Source: Trichuris trichiura (lineage: Eukaryota > Nematoda > Enoplea > Trichinellida > Trichuridae). Taken from it: 64,000 bases of DNA. This document shows, in pieces, positions 21,001-34,600 of the stretch; the first letter of the stretch is position 1; each line of letters starts with the position of its first letter. The notes under the pieces were generated by a model. It made no database searches. It was given only the letters and a program-made list of their open reading frames with translations, and was not told where the DNA came from. The stretch spans positions 2,914,001 through 2,978,000 of the forward strand of contig JBAJFE010000005.1 of NCBI GenBank assembly GCA_037903355.1, written 5' to 3'. Both the position numbers and the translations under genes were made by a program.

Positions 21001-24000
21001 CCAAAATGACTAATGACCTTGGTCGTCGATCGACCGGCTATGCACATCCGTTCAATGTTCGAGTACGAAAGACGACGGCGGATCAGAGGATCTACAAATG
21101 GGACGACTTGTACTAGCAAAGCACGACTCACTGTTACTCTGTCGTCATCATCCGCGCTTCGGTGTCACCCACAAAGTAAAACAAGTAAAGGCGACGACCC
21201 ATAGGGCAGACGCGCGTCTCTGATGGCAACGGTTCCTGCGACGGAACAAAAACGACCGATAAGCGAAGAATAGGCGGCAAATGGAAGAACGCAACGTAAC
21301 GATCGCGCGCTGAAGAAAACCGGTTTTCTTTCTTCGTCTTTTACGCGCATTTGACGCGGCAGCAGAACGTAAATGCCGCTACTACTATCAGTAAAGATCA
21401 TCAGTTGCATACACGACCTTAGGGGCGCATTTTCTGCCGGAGACAAAAGTTATTATTACAGAATAGGCGAGCTCGAAACGATAGCTCGCGAAGAGCGTAA
21501 AACGCGCGAACCCTTTTTTTTCTAACATCGAACGATCAACTTGTCGTAGTTCCATAGAGGCGCCCTGAACGGATCGTATTGGAAGATAAGAATTAGCAAA
21601 TAGGAGAACCTCTCCGCTATGGAGATGAGCCGCGCTATGGCAGAAACAAAAGAAGGGAATAACGATAGCGTCCGTCGAAACGAGGGCATCTTCGATGTTT
21701 TGCGCGTTCGTCTGAACGCCTTTCATGCTCAGACGCGGCGATCGGTGACTAAGAGTTTACATAGCATCAATGGTATTCAATGACGAGCGCTTCAGCTTTG
21801 TTGCTCGCATTCCGTAGGCACGCGCTGTACGTTCTATTGACAAAGACGACTCCGCGCGTTCCTCCAACCGAATAGTTCTCGCAATTCGTTGGTTATCACC
21901 GCGCTGGTTAACTGTAGAAATATTTTATCATTGCCGCTTTTTGCGGACGAAACGGGTTGCAAAATTCCCTCCAAAATGCATACTGTATTATGGTACTTGA
22001 TTACTTTTAAACATAATCGCCTCTTTGCGGTTCTGTTTGAAGGCTAACCTAGGCGCTGCGAGCGCCGATCAACGAGCAGCTTACTTCAAACGCCTTGCGG
22101 GGAAGAGGTGTCGCAAGTTGGCATGCGCACCGTGAACTGCTTCGCTTCGTAAAAATGACGAGAGTTGGGCTTTTTTTCGGGATTCCTGCGGGGATACGCT
22201 TTGCAACGCAGCTCGGTGTGACGAACCAAGTTTGCGTACAATTTGCATTCCCAAAACTTCTACGGCGTAAGCGTATAAAACCGGCAAATAATAATCTGTT
22301 CGATTCCGGGAGCGCTCTTGTTAATGTTCTGCTCTTTTGAATGCCCATTATTCCCTAACGATGTCAACTGGATGCTATTGTTTGCTTATAGGTCCCTTAC
22401 AAGCGTCGTTGCAAGATTTGTTGTCTTAATGGCAGCTGCTTTTTACGATTAGCTTCGGAATGCGTAATGCCTTTGTAATCCTCATCGGTAGAAAGCTAGT
22501 AATATGATTGATTAGGAGTAGCGCGTTGTCGCGTTCAGCAAGTAACTTTGCATATCCGCATAATATACGGTTCCTTTTGAATGGCAGCTATGCAGCGAGC
22601 GTTAACTATAGTGAACTTAACAACTTACGCAACAAAAAAAAAAGAAGAAAAGTATGCTAGTTGACGAACGACTTTGCTCACCTTGTTTGCATGTCAAAAG
22701 GTCGGCAACAAGGCTGCTAAGGAGAGAATAATAATTAATTCTACATTTTGCCAGTGGCCTTATTTTTTCCTTTTAAGGCGAACTGCATGAACAATAAAAG
22801 GCAGACGATGGAGAAGACTTTCTTGCTAAGTGAACCGGTCATTCCAACATAACAATGTCCCTTTGAAGACGTGAAATATACATCACTTTCGTCGTTTACA
22901 ATGTAACGTGGCAAGGTAAGCTTTGCGTGTTTAAACTTGTTGTTTGGTCATCTGTTGCACTCAAAAAATGGCAAAACAATTGTGAATAGCTTATTAGTTA
23001 GTTATTATTGGACTGATGGTCTAATATGGCTAATTAATTAGTTGCTTACCTGCTCGAAAAGTTTTGTACGGTTTGACAGCTCAAAGGGTCCCAAGTGACA
23101 ACGTGATTTAAGGCGTAACGGTCGAAGAGGACTGTACATATTAATTTTTTTTTGAGAAGTCGCCGCAAAGTTCCATTTGCTTTATTTGATAGCCACGACA
23201 TAGCGTCGATAAAATCCGCTGGGAAAAGTGGACAGTTGCCTTGGCATTGCCGCTACAATAATCAGGCTACCGACTAAATGCAAGAGCTTCGTTGGTGTGT
23301 TAGCATTCAGTGTTAATTATTGTTAGTGCGCAATCAAGTTGCGCCTATGCTTCACGGTAAAGCTACCTGACAGGAAGCATTTTAATTCAAGCTTTCTCGG
23401 CTTTCGAAATTGGTTAAACATTTCGCTCCTTCGGAAATGTAAGCTCCATTTTGGGACGACGACTTTCGCTTTATGCCTTTTGGCAAAAATGGCAGAACAG
23501 CTCGTGGTTTCTAGCCATCGAATATGACAACCCGCCACCATCGCTTGTCACGCGTTTTCCACATCAATTATCGTCACCGAGCGGAGAGGTACAGTCTATC
23601 TTATACTACGAGTGCATTCGCGATAGCAACCTGAGGCGGTAACGTGTCGTAACGACGAAAGTGAAAGACGGTCGAGCGTTTGGTTTATATCTTGCATGTT
23701 TTACGATGAAGCAAATGTACGCTGGTTAAATGGGCACCAATTCAAGTGCCCCTCGGGAAGGGTAAACAAAAACCGCGTAAATTATTTAGTGTTGCACTTG
23801 AAGGGTCCGCTATTTTATAAACTTGGACGCATTGTCCAAATCCATCACGTCTCAAGCGTACTGACAACCCACTTATATGGTCGATGAAGTTTCGGGATTC
23901 TGTAACCTACTCTTAACCGATTACCTTCGCGATGCACGGGCAGAGCTGCGTAACAACAGCAATAGCAAAATGTCAGCCGAAGGGGACAGACTTGTCAGCT

Positions 24001-25169
24001 TATGATCGAAACGTCAAGAAATTTATATTCCCATCAAAGGATGCCGCCCAATTTTAACGGAGTAATGTAGCGAAGTAGCTACATATACGATCAACGTTTT
24101 TTTTCTCATTCACCTTTTGTCCGCTAGGACAATTGCACCTGGCCTGTTTTGATCGTCTAAAGAAGGACCTTTGTAAATAGCCAACTGCCTCTACGAAATG
24201 CCCTTCTTGAAGTCGCGCTTGAGGCTTAGAAGTGACGAGCTTAGCTTCCAATAAGACGGAAGTGCTGATTTTAAAATACGTACTTATTTGCGTATCCTAT
24301 TTGGGCAAGGGTGACAAAAAGCGAAGTGTCGCACTTAGCTCTGCTTTGAGATGTCAACATCTTAACTGACCGGAGGGGACGTTGAAATGTGTTCAGTATA
24401 ACCAGCACTTAGTGACATTGGCCTCAGAGTTTATTGTTGTCCGTATGTACAGATAGTTTTCCTAAGACGAAAGCCATACGGCGCCTTATGATCATTTCAG
24501 ACGTTGCGCGTAAGAAACGAAAGGTGAATAGGCTTAGCAGACATTAAAGTCGAACAACGTTTGTTCGGAAACGTGTAGACTTTTATTATGTGCCCTTTCC
24601 AGTCGTCTGCGCGTGTTTTTGCCCCAAAAAAATAAATGAAGGCAACTTACCGAACGAAGGCTCGCGCGCTGGTCGGACAATGCAAAGTGAGAAAGTCCGT
24701 CGGCTGTTGCCGCCACTGCTGAGCCAAAGTGAAAGTGACCGTTACGTACAACGCGTCAACTCACTCCGGCGAAGCGGCAGAAATAGCGAACGCCCCTTTT
24801 TGCTTTCCTGTCCATCGGGCGAGCGTGCTAGTACGCTTTGGATTTGTTGACAACCGGTACGAAGTGATGCGCAGGAGCTTTTTAAACTTTTTTTTTCCGA
24901 ATCCTATTCGTCACGAGTGGTTGCCGTCTAAAACGGCGATGCGAGAACATCGTTGTTTGCTCGCTCTAACGACGACCGCCGTCGTCTGATCATGGCCGGT
25001 TTTAGCTGACAGCCGGTTGCAGCCGCTTTGGGCGGCCCTCGAAGCGACGCTGGCCGAGTTGTTCGAGGCTTAGCTCCAAAACCGATCAAGAACGTATAGT
25101 CATCTACGCCAGCAATATACAATGGGGCTTTCAGTGAAAAGCAGACGAGTTAAAAGTTCATCTGCTTAT
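21001..25169. other. Non-coding stretch upstream of FGD; no supported gene
   Basis: Probably contains the FGD promoter and 5' UTR immediately left of 21.7 kb, where the sequence is GC-richer. Frames of up to about 110 codons exist (for example 21388-21726 and 22049-22348, minus) but show no domain, no start context and no splice-linked continuation that I recognise. Confidence 0.4.
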
Positions 25170-25519
25170 CTGTTGCGTAGGTGCGGCCGGCCTACATAAA
25201 TTTGGCGCGCAATTGCGACGTTGTCAACATTGACGCCTGTTGCCGCCCGGATATGACGCACTTTCTGCTATTTAAATTTTGTAAACCAGCTTTGATTAAC
25301 CGCGTAGAATAGAACGCTCCTCCGCTACGGTGCTATTGTTTTAGCTGTTGCGTAGGTGCGGCCGGCCTACATAAATTTGGCGCGCAATTGCGACGTTGTC
25401 AACATTGACGCCTGTTGCCGCCCGGATATGACGCACTTTCTGCTATTTAAATTTTGTAAACCAGCTTTGATTAACCGCGTAGAATAGAACGCTCCTCCGC
25501 TACGGTGCTATTGTTTTAG
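25170..25519. repeat. Exact tandem duplication, 175-bp unit, two copies
   Basis: 25170-25344 and 25345-25519 are identical as far as I can read them by eye, beginning CTGTTGCGTAGGTGCGGCC and ending CTATTGTTTTAG. No open frame or RNA fold is obvious in the unit. Complete identity means a recent event or an assembly duplication. Confidence 0.9.
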
Positions 25520-28500
25520 CATGGTTCGTCCGCTTTCTGCTGCTTCCACGTAGGAGGAGGAGGAAGAAAGCTAAAAAAATTTTCCACCAAACGCCGACAA
25601 GTTGAGCAACAATTGCATTGCGTGGCTTGACGGCAGTTTTGTCGTACAAAGTGGTCCAACGAGGCTTTTTGCCACTTGTACAATCATACTTCACCGAACT
25701 GGTACATGTTCCGTTGGAATGGCAGCACGTGAGCGGGCAAAGTCGATTTGTTCCCGCCACTGCCCATTTGCGATTGATGGAAGCAAAAAAATTAGCATGT
25801 ACATTCTCTGCGGGAGATCAGAGGAGTGTTTAGACATAGTTTTTACTACCTGCTTGTCATTTTTCTAAATTCGTCGAAACAAATTCCTTTTACAGTCTGT
25901 ACCATGTGACGAGTAGCCGACGACGAACCTATTTCCTAATATATCGGTAGTTTAAAGTGCTTACGCTGCCTCCATAGTAACCATTTGGTAAAAGCATGCA
26001 GAAGCCGAGCCATCGATTAGGCAATGGTTGAAAAAAAAAGGTCTTTCGTGACCTGCCTAATAAAGAGGGCGCCACTGGCAATATTTTAAAATTTACTCTT
26101 AGATGGAAATAGGGGAAGGATAGCTTTGCGGCTTTTGGTTTATCTGCCGATAGCTTCCTATCCACATGAGCGCAGCGGCGCGGCGCCAAAGAATCCATAA
26201 AAGGGAATTTGACTTGAACGCTCGATTGGTCCGCATAACGTTTACTAGTTGTCCCTTTAAGACGCGATTATCCGCCTTCGGACGCGGGGAGCTGCTTGTT
26301 TCTGAATCGATACTTAAGGAATGAAACGAGCTTCCTAGCGGCGCGGAGCAACACTTGATAACGTTAATGCCAATTCCTTTTTTGTACAATGAAATCTGTT
26401 CAAGCGTTCTTAGCTTACCGCGCACGCCGGGACGAGCGCTTCGCCTCGGCCGGATCATTGCTGGCAAATAGTCGAAGTTTAATTGAATGGCAGTTTGGGA
26501 AATGAGTTTATGCTCGGTCGATCAGGTGCGCTTTGCGAGGAGGCTGATGCTTCCGCTTCGCCTAAGCGAACTGCACCCTTGGTCGTAATGGGTGCCTTAC
26601 GGAGATGGCTGCAGATTTATTCGGCCATTTGCTAGCACGCATAAGCTATTAAAGTAAACGCTTGAACTTTTAGGTTTACGCTTTTATTGTTTCCTCAATT
26701 TGTATTAATTTGCCTCTACCTTAAATGCTTAGCTGATGCGTAGTTGAATGAAGCTTAGCCAACGCTTCATTTCCTGTAGATAGATGACCGTTATGAGCAA
26801 AGCGTGTTAAGTCGAGTACGCAGTCATGCGCATATGCTCAACTGACGCGGCGTGGTTTTCTTTGAGCAGAAAGGGTCCATCCGGAAGCTAATAAATGAGC
26901 GCTTATTTTTTGCGCGCTTTGCTTTTGGCCACCCGATGTCCGCTCGATCGTCAACGACCTTTGGGTGTTGTTTTTGTGCAGACAGTATTTCGTCTTTCTG
27001 CCAACTTTACGCCGCGCGCTTTCGCCCACGTGGCGCCGTTTGAGAGAAAAAACATTTTCTGTTTATTCCTCCTGTTGGATAAAAAAAAAGTTGTTGAAAC
27101 GTGTTCGCTTCCATTTCTGCTCTCGAAAATGCACTAAGGCAACGACCATTCGCAAAGCTCGGCAGCGCCCTTTGCGAGATATTGAAAGGATATGGAAATG
27201 CTTAAGCTTCCTAAGCCAGCGTGATGCATGCACAAGCATAGGCTGTTCTTATATGGAGGTGCTAGCGGATTCTAAGCTACGCAATGCGCTTTTTGCATAA
27301 CGTAGCTTATAGTAGCTGAAATGCCTGAAAGCCACCACTTGTTGGCGCATTCATAGGATGCGCTTAGTTACGTCATCGACGCTCCGCTTCAAAAGTCGCA
27401 AAATTAGCTTACTAATATTTTAGCAATGTAACAAGCCTTACGATACTGCTCGTCTCTTGAGAAAACAGGTCTCGAACTGCTAACTCTGCGTGAAACGCGC
27501 TGTTATAGTCTTATGCGAAAAAGCGTTGTGGAATTTTACATATTTGTATGCTATAGCATATAGCTATGAAATGTTGGCTATTAAAGGACCAAAGACCCTC
27601 GACGAGTCTTCAAAATAATGTCTATCTTTGGTGCTTGCAAAGCCTACGTAGCCGTAATGGGAAAGTTGAATTATTAATCGCGTAATGGCAGGTTACTATA
27701 AAAGGCATTCTTAAGATAGCGTAGTCTAGCTTCATTGGAAGGTACATTAAAGGAGCTTACCTCGGGTGAAGAGCTTTTTACCGACGTATTATTAATAATG
27801 ATGGCAGCTTAGCAATATTGAATGAAAGGAGACTTTTTGAGCACGATAACCTTCTCCCCTCTTCCGTTACGCCTAAGTATCAACTTACATGCTTCGAGGG
27901 GGCATTCGCTTAGGAATGCGTTTGCTTTTGAACTTTTTCTCAATTTCGTCCCGAAGCTTTTCCCTCAATCGAAGAAGTGTCACACTTCATTTGCTTTCGA
28001 TGCCAAGTCGAGCGGTACATCTACCGCGCGATGCCCCGGTAAAATTAGCATTGCGAAACGTCGTCTACGGAATGCCACCTTCCAGTCGCGGAAAGGTGAA
28101 GGTTTAGTTGCCGAATAAGTTGTGACAAGTTGTTAGGAAAAATCAAGTTTTTTTAGTTGCTTTTTTCCAACTGACGTACTGCCACTGCGGTAGGACGTCT
28201 TGGGCTGGTGGCAAGCTTTCAATCATTCCCGCCGTTAAGGCGTGAACTTATCCTCTCGATAAACGAGTAGATCGCAGCTGGCCGTGTGAAAACTGATTTT
28301 GAATTAATATAATTTTTCCATGATGCTCATTGGTTACCTAACGGCTAGAAAAGTGACAGCCTGACCTGTAAGGAGTCAATGTGACGGACTGGCTTTACTC
28401 TTAGGACAAATGCGGTTACCGAAAACTCAGTGCTGCGTACAAGTTTGCTACATGCATTTACGTCGTTGAAACCGAAATGATAAAAGCTCTCCTTACCTTA

Positions 28501-31500
28501 GGCATATATAATGCGTGGATGTTAGGTGAGGCGCCATTGGAGCTTTCGTAGCAGCAAAGCTATTTTGAAACGACAAAACCTCTTATGCTCTTTCACTAGT
28601 CGACAGCAGCGATTAATTGTTGAAATTTTTTTGCAAACCTCTCCAGACGCGAAAGATTCGATAAGCTGGCACGCATTGCGCCGGTCGAAGGTGGGGTTTC
28701 GCACCCCCGTTTGTTGATTTTATCTATTCCACATGTGACTTCGTCTTTACGTCTCCCGCGCATTTCCATACCGCCCGGATGAAATGATACGCACGCTTTC
28801 GTTCCGTCACTCATAGCCGTTGAGCCGACAGCAAAGTGAAATGATTGGCGATCCAACGCATTTCTCGTTACGGCTGAAAATCGAGTCTGTATGCAACGTT
28901 GACTTTTAAACTTTCGAACCTTTTTTGGAAAGGAGAAACCGCTTTTTCAAAACACTTCGTAAGCGAACGACAGTAGGGATATTAGCACTTATTCTGCCAT
29001 TGTTGAAAACCGGAAGGGCAATGTGGTATTTCTTTGCCAGACGCAATCGAGAAAGTCGCTGTACATTGAGCTAACAAAAAGTGGCACGTTAGTAGTTCCG
29101 TCTGTTTAATTTACCTTTCTCTAGTTTTGAGTTGGCTGTTTGTTTGTCGCTTGTTGATGGTTTTTCCCGGCGGCTAATGAATACGCGGGTTTACAAGTCC
29201 ACAAATGAACGATAAGCGAACTTGATAAGAACTTTCAATGGCGTAGCTATAACGTTCTTTTGAAAGCGGTGGAGCCGCTTTGATTGACTTTACGATTATG
29301 GCGGCAATGACTTTTTCCTTGCGCGGCGAAAAAGAACACTTACGGCTAACTCGCATTGCGGAAAAGAGCTTTGTGCTTATATGCGTCTGCTTCTGATGAG
29401 CTGCTTCTCAGGAGCAGATAGGCTAAAATAGGCTTAACTTTACGGCGTATACGTTTTTCGTATATCCGGTTAAGTAACCTGATTTATTGGGACAACTATT
29501 TGGCGGGCGGATGTTTGAACAACTAGATTGATGGTCAATAGCAGTACGCTAAACGTTTATGTTGTTTCGAGGTACTTTTTAAATGGTTGGAAACTTTTTA
29601 AACCAAAAGTTTTAGGCTCTTAATTTGCCCTATGATTATCAATGCTTTCCGCGGTGTCGCTTGACTGCTCGAGCTGCGCCATTATTGTAGAAATTATCTC
29701 GACTTAGCTCTGAGAGATGCGAAAGTTATAAGTTGTTTTCTTTGTTTCACTTTTTTTCATTGTTTGAACAAGAAGTCACGAGTGCTTTTCCCTCGAAGTG
29801 CACTAGTTTTCCGAGGGGGCTATTTTGCGCTTAGCGATGGCACAGTGCTCAAGGCTTAATTTGTAGCAATCAGTATTTTCTGAACCCTGAATTACGAAGC
29901 AGCGGCTCTGTGTAGGCTGCGTTATCAAAATGGCACAAAGAAAACTAATCCCGAAAGTGAATACTTGACGCGAAGTACTATGGAAAGATATAGATTGCTA
30001 AATTTTGCGTTGTACTCCATTGAGGAAGTCCAAAAATTGCATTACTGTATTTTTGAATTGAAAATTTAGCTCTACTACGTCAGCGTCTATTAAGTTGTGC
30101 TTTTCCGCTTGAAAATTAGGATACACACTGCATTGGATGTTGAATGACGGTCAAATGTTTTGATTAGATATTGTTGGCCTTTTAAGCTAAGTTTATAACG
30201 CGGTATTCTTTTTCTCATTTTTTCACTCTTTAAATTTTTGCCTTTTTAGGAACAGGCCCATCGCTGTTTGCTTAGAATTCCCTAAGCATCAGCTGACGCA
30301 TGCCGACCTATATCTTTTTGATTTTTTTAAAAAGTTTAAGCTTAAACGTAGACTTCAAAATCGTAGCGGGATACATCGGAGAGATCTTTTGGTAGGATGA
30401 AAAACGTTTTGAAACTTAAGTGTGCGCAGGTTCGTACTTTCAAATTGTTTCGCCTCTTTTTTCTCGGACGCAATTAAGCTATTGAAGCCTTCAATGCCAA
30501 GCAATTGTTTGCGCTTTAACAAACGGTGAAAAGGCTTATTGTTAATATCGTTCAGTTATTTCATTGAGCACGTTAAGCGGATGGCCAATGAACCGTAATC
30601 TGTCCGCGAAAGGTAAAAGACCATAGATTGCGCACAACGCAAGCTTCCCAAATTTGATCAGACACATTCTTTTGGAGCTTATCCAGAAAGGGTCCATCGA
30701 TCTTTATTTTCGGCCCGCTTGAGCTCATTCGTAGCGTAATATTTAAATTTTTCATAGCGTTACTTTCGTATGCATCGTTGGCGTAAGGTTTGGCATAGAA
30801 ATTTCCAGCGGTTAATTCGGAAGCAGAGTATTTTTAAATTTTAAACGTGGGCGTGTTGGTATTAGGTTGAAAATCAAGTAAGTTCGTTTTCCTTAATAGT
30901 TTGTGACTCGAAAATTTTTTTCAACCGCAGTCCCTGCGCTATATTTGTTTTGTTCTGCATAACATATCCGAATTTCGCCTCAAGGTTATGTATGGGTTTA
31001 TGCAGTTATGCTATGGCATATCTTTTAGGTACAGGATAATTGGCCTATTTTCGATCTTGCTTTACGTTTTAGCTATTCTATAGTTGTTTATTTGTTAATA
31101 ATGCCCGTGTCGGAATACCTTTCTTTGACTTTGGCTTTAACTTATTTCCAAACATTGAAATTATCGACCTGAACTAGCAGCAGTAGTAAACACTAAGGGC
31201 AACGCAACGGAAATGATAATTAGTTGAAAAGGTGCTTCGCATCTGCATTCACGATCGGAAAATGTCTTTAAAGTGGATCACTCTTGAAAATGATGTCGTA
31301 TGGACAAATACTTTTTCCTTGTCAGTGTTATCCTCAGAAAAATATGAATTCGTAATGCGAGCCTCGCAAGTGGTACGACATGTCAATGAAATGGATAATT
31401 ACTTTTCGCGTTGTGTATTTATAGTCTAAGCGTTTAACAGCTATATGCTTATGTACTCGACGTTGGCAGCTCTCCTTTTTCTTGGCTTTCTTTGTTTTTA

Positions 31501-31670
31501 GGCCATATAACTTGCCTCTGCCACACATATAGTATTACATTTAGTCAGTTGTTGTGTTAAACTTATTTTCTTTGTGTCAAACAAGCAGAAAATTCCCTGC
31601 GAATGGAATCGTTGCATTTCAGTGAATCCCGCCAAGGGGTTATGCTTTCTTCTGTAACAGTTCGACGTTT
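25520..31670. other. Non-coding stretch; no supported gene
   Basis: Mixed-composition DNA with only short frames. The longest (26099-26467 minus, 27822-28118 plus) show no recognisable motif. I found no tRNA with paired A and B boxes; a B-box-like TCGAGAC near 27470 on the minus strand lacks a cloverleaf. Confidence 0.4.
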
Positions 31671-31698
31671 CAAAATATATATATATATATATATTTTG
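31671..31698. repeat. (AT)n simple repeat
   Basis: Uninterrupted alternating AT tract, self-complementary, flanked by CAAAA and TTTTG. Confidence 0.85.
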
Positions 31699-34600
31699 AA
31701 TCTCCACTATATCGTAGTACCATTCCGAGTTTGTCGTAATCAATAAATGCTATCAGCAGATCATGGCGATCATTTAGAATTTCTTATTGCTGATTTCCAG
31801 TAAATTTTAGATCACAAAATTCTAGGAAGGTTTTATGTTAATAAACGAGTTTTTTCCTGTATTATTGACTTCCCTCTTCAAGCATATGCTTATAAGGGAG
31901 AATACTGAATGATTGTGTCGTTGACAACTGGCGGGCATTTAGAAAATGAACGTTTCAATATCTGCAGCTTCCGGTAATTCAGGGGCTGCGAATATTAAAA
32001 TTTTTTATGTTGTCAACAATCGCCACTCATCAACAGGGGTTGAACGTACACTTTCAACAACTGTGGATGGGAATAGTTTACAAAGTTTAAAACTATCTGC
32101 AATAGCAATTGAAGGCGTGCAGAAAAGCTTCGGGTCAGAAGTGGAGGCATACACTTTCATTTTGTAGTTGTTTCATTGTCGATACTGTCAGGGGAGTTCA
32201 AGTTTACTTTAATTCATTGCGAGTGTTTCAAAGAGAATTCAGCGAAAACTTCTTTTATTTTTTTTTCTGCTTTGGCTTCCTAAAGGCGGCTGGAATTTTT
32301 CGTCCGCGAATGGTCTTTGTTTGACGGTTGCCAAAAGAGCCGCGCTAGCCTTGAACAACCGTTGGAAATCGAAGTTTATTAATCTTGCAAAAATTGGAAT
32401 GCTTTGAACGAGTTGGGAGTATTTTTGCTTTAAAAGACTGACCTCGTTAAATCGTTTGCCTATTTATTTGACAGCTTTAAATCTTTGTCCAATCGTGCCT
32501 GCGCGCATTGACACTTTCGCGCTATCCGTTCTGCCGTCGAACTGATCAGCTTAGGCATGCGCGTCGATCATGGGATAAATAGGTTATCTATCGCAAGCTC
32601 GAATCAACCTTCTCTCAGTAAGCGCCTTTGCGAAGATCTTGATCGCATTGCGTAAACCTGGCGCGTGAATCCCTGTTCGTCAATTCCAATAATTGACGTT
32701 TCAAAAAGGTGCCCACAACTGGACGTCAAGATAAAGTCCATTATGCATCGGAAGCTGTTTGCTATTCAAACTTCCGTCTAGCAGTGACGGAGTTTTTGGC
32801 GCGAAGTGACGCTCGTGGCTTGTTTTCGCAAATATTGATACAAAAAGTGAAACGCCTCTGGCAGCAGCCAAAATTGCTCGCCTGAAAAAGAGCCGATAGC
32901 CATTTTTCGATTTCACCAGATTTGTCAGGGCAATTTACTAAAAACATCAGCTCGGAATTTTGCGACCTCTGCTCGTTCACTGGTTTTCTATGCCGGCGTA
33001 CTGTTCTGACATGCAAAGGTATGGTTGTTGGCCTGTTTTGCTTGCTCGGAGCCGTATGCCTTCAAAGGAAAAAACACTGTTGAGCATAAGGTTAAAATTA
33101 CAAATTTTAGTCATTCCGAATATTGCTACACGTTTTTGCCATCTTAATGCAGCTATCGGTCAAGAAACCTCATGGCAAGGGAAGTTCAATAATTCTTCTG
33201 AGTCATACGTTATTGGATTGCTCTCTCCGGAGGCGTGGTTGAGAATATTGAAAAATACGATGCCAAAAATGGGAAAAGACGTTTTCTAGTGGGTTCACAC
33301 GCGTTCAAGTATTTAATAGGCGCATAGTAACGACGTGACGTATTTGGCAATATTACTATCAGCTTTTATAAACCGTTCGCTTTGGCTGCTAGCAATAATA
33401 GAAGCTCCTCATTTCGGACAGTCTGGACGAGCCGTGTTTGCTTACTTCGCGCGTGGGATCTGGTGGGCATTAAATAAATTTTATTGGCAAAATAGACGTT
33501 TCATCTTTTTGACATTGCGCGGCATACTTCACTGAGAGAATTTACTTTTCGATAAAGCATACAATATTATTAATAATAGGTTTATAATAATTGTAATATT
33601 AAAAGCTCAAAAAATAACCGAGTGCTAGTAAAAGGCGAACAACGACTAACCGATGTCAAAGTATTCAGACTTAAGGGATTCAGCTGCCTTTCTTTGGTCA
33701 TCTTCGTTTCCCCTAATAGCCCTTCCATCATTCGCTGTAGAACGTTTCGAGCTTACGCAATGGAGCAGCATCGACTTCCGAATTTGAGATTCCTCCGTAA
33801 GAGAGGGATATATTGGATAAAAATTAACACGCCAACCTTTAATAGCGTCCAGTTTGAAATAGCATCCGCGCGGGCTCTACTTATGCTGCTATATATGAGT
33901 ATTTACAACTTGTCAAAACGATTAGTACGTTCTACCAGTTGACTTAGCTTTACGCAATCAATTAAAAGTGAATAAAATCACATCGTTCGATAAGTTAGAA
34001 ATTTTAAGGTAGCTCTCTAATCGTTCTCGTCATAATTATCGGTTTCATCAAGTTAACGCGGGACAGCCGTTGTCACGCGACGTTTTTTTTGACATGGTGG
34101 TTCCAGCGGGGCATTAAGTGAGCAAACCAGCAGTGGATTATTCGCATAAAATTGGTGTAGAACTATGGCGGTTAGACAGTATAAGCTACAGGCTTGGCAA
34201 TGTCGAAGGTCATCATGGAACTCTTAAAGTACGTAAGTTGATGTATTTATAGCATTTGCACCGGGCTTGCTGTAGCTGATACTTAACATGGGTTGGCCAA
34301 CAATGAGCTTTTCCCTTCGGGCTTATTCCCGCAATCACTGACGACTGAACTACAACTTAAAAAGTGCTGAACTTGGGTGAAGCTCAATGAACGGTTTCAC
34401 TGGTGTTTATGATGACGCGTACGCTTAAGGAATGCCATAATTTTCCATATTGATTTCATAACATTTTTTCTTTCTTCACTGCCGACTACGTCTTTATTTC
34501 CTCAACGGTTATTGGTCAAGATAGGTGCGACCTTCGGTGACCGCAGCAATTTGATAAAGACGATACTGAATCCTGTAGCTAGTAAATACCATGCATATTT

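Noticed and set aside
26099..26467. 122-codon minus frame in the gene-poor block
   Set aside because: No recognisable motif, unremarkable composition, no supporting signals.
27460..27530. tRNA-like B-box on the minus strand
   Set aside because: No matching A box, acceptor stem or anticodon stem could be folded.
31946..32167. 73-codon plus frame beginning MNVSISAAS
   Set aside because: No family resemblance and no linked exons; length is expected by chance.
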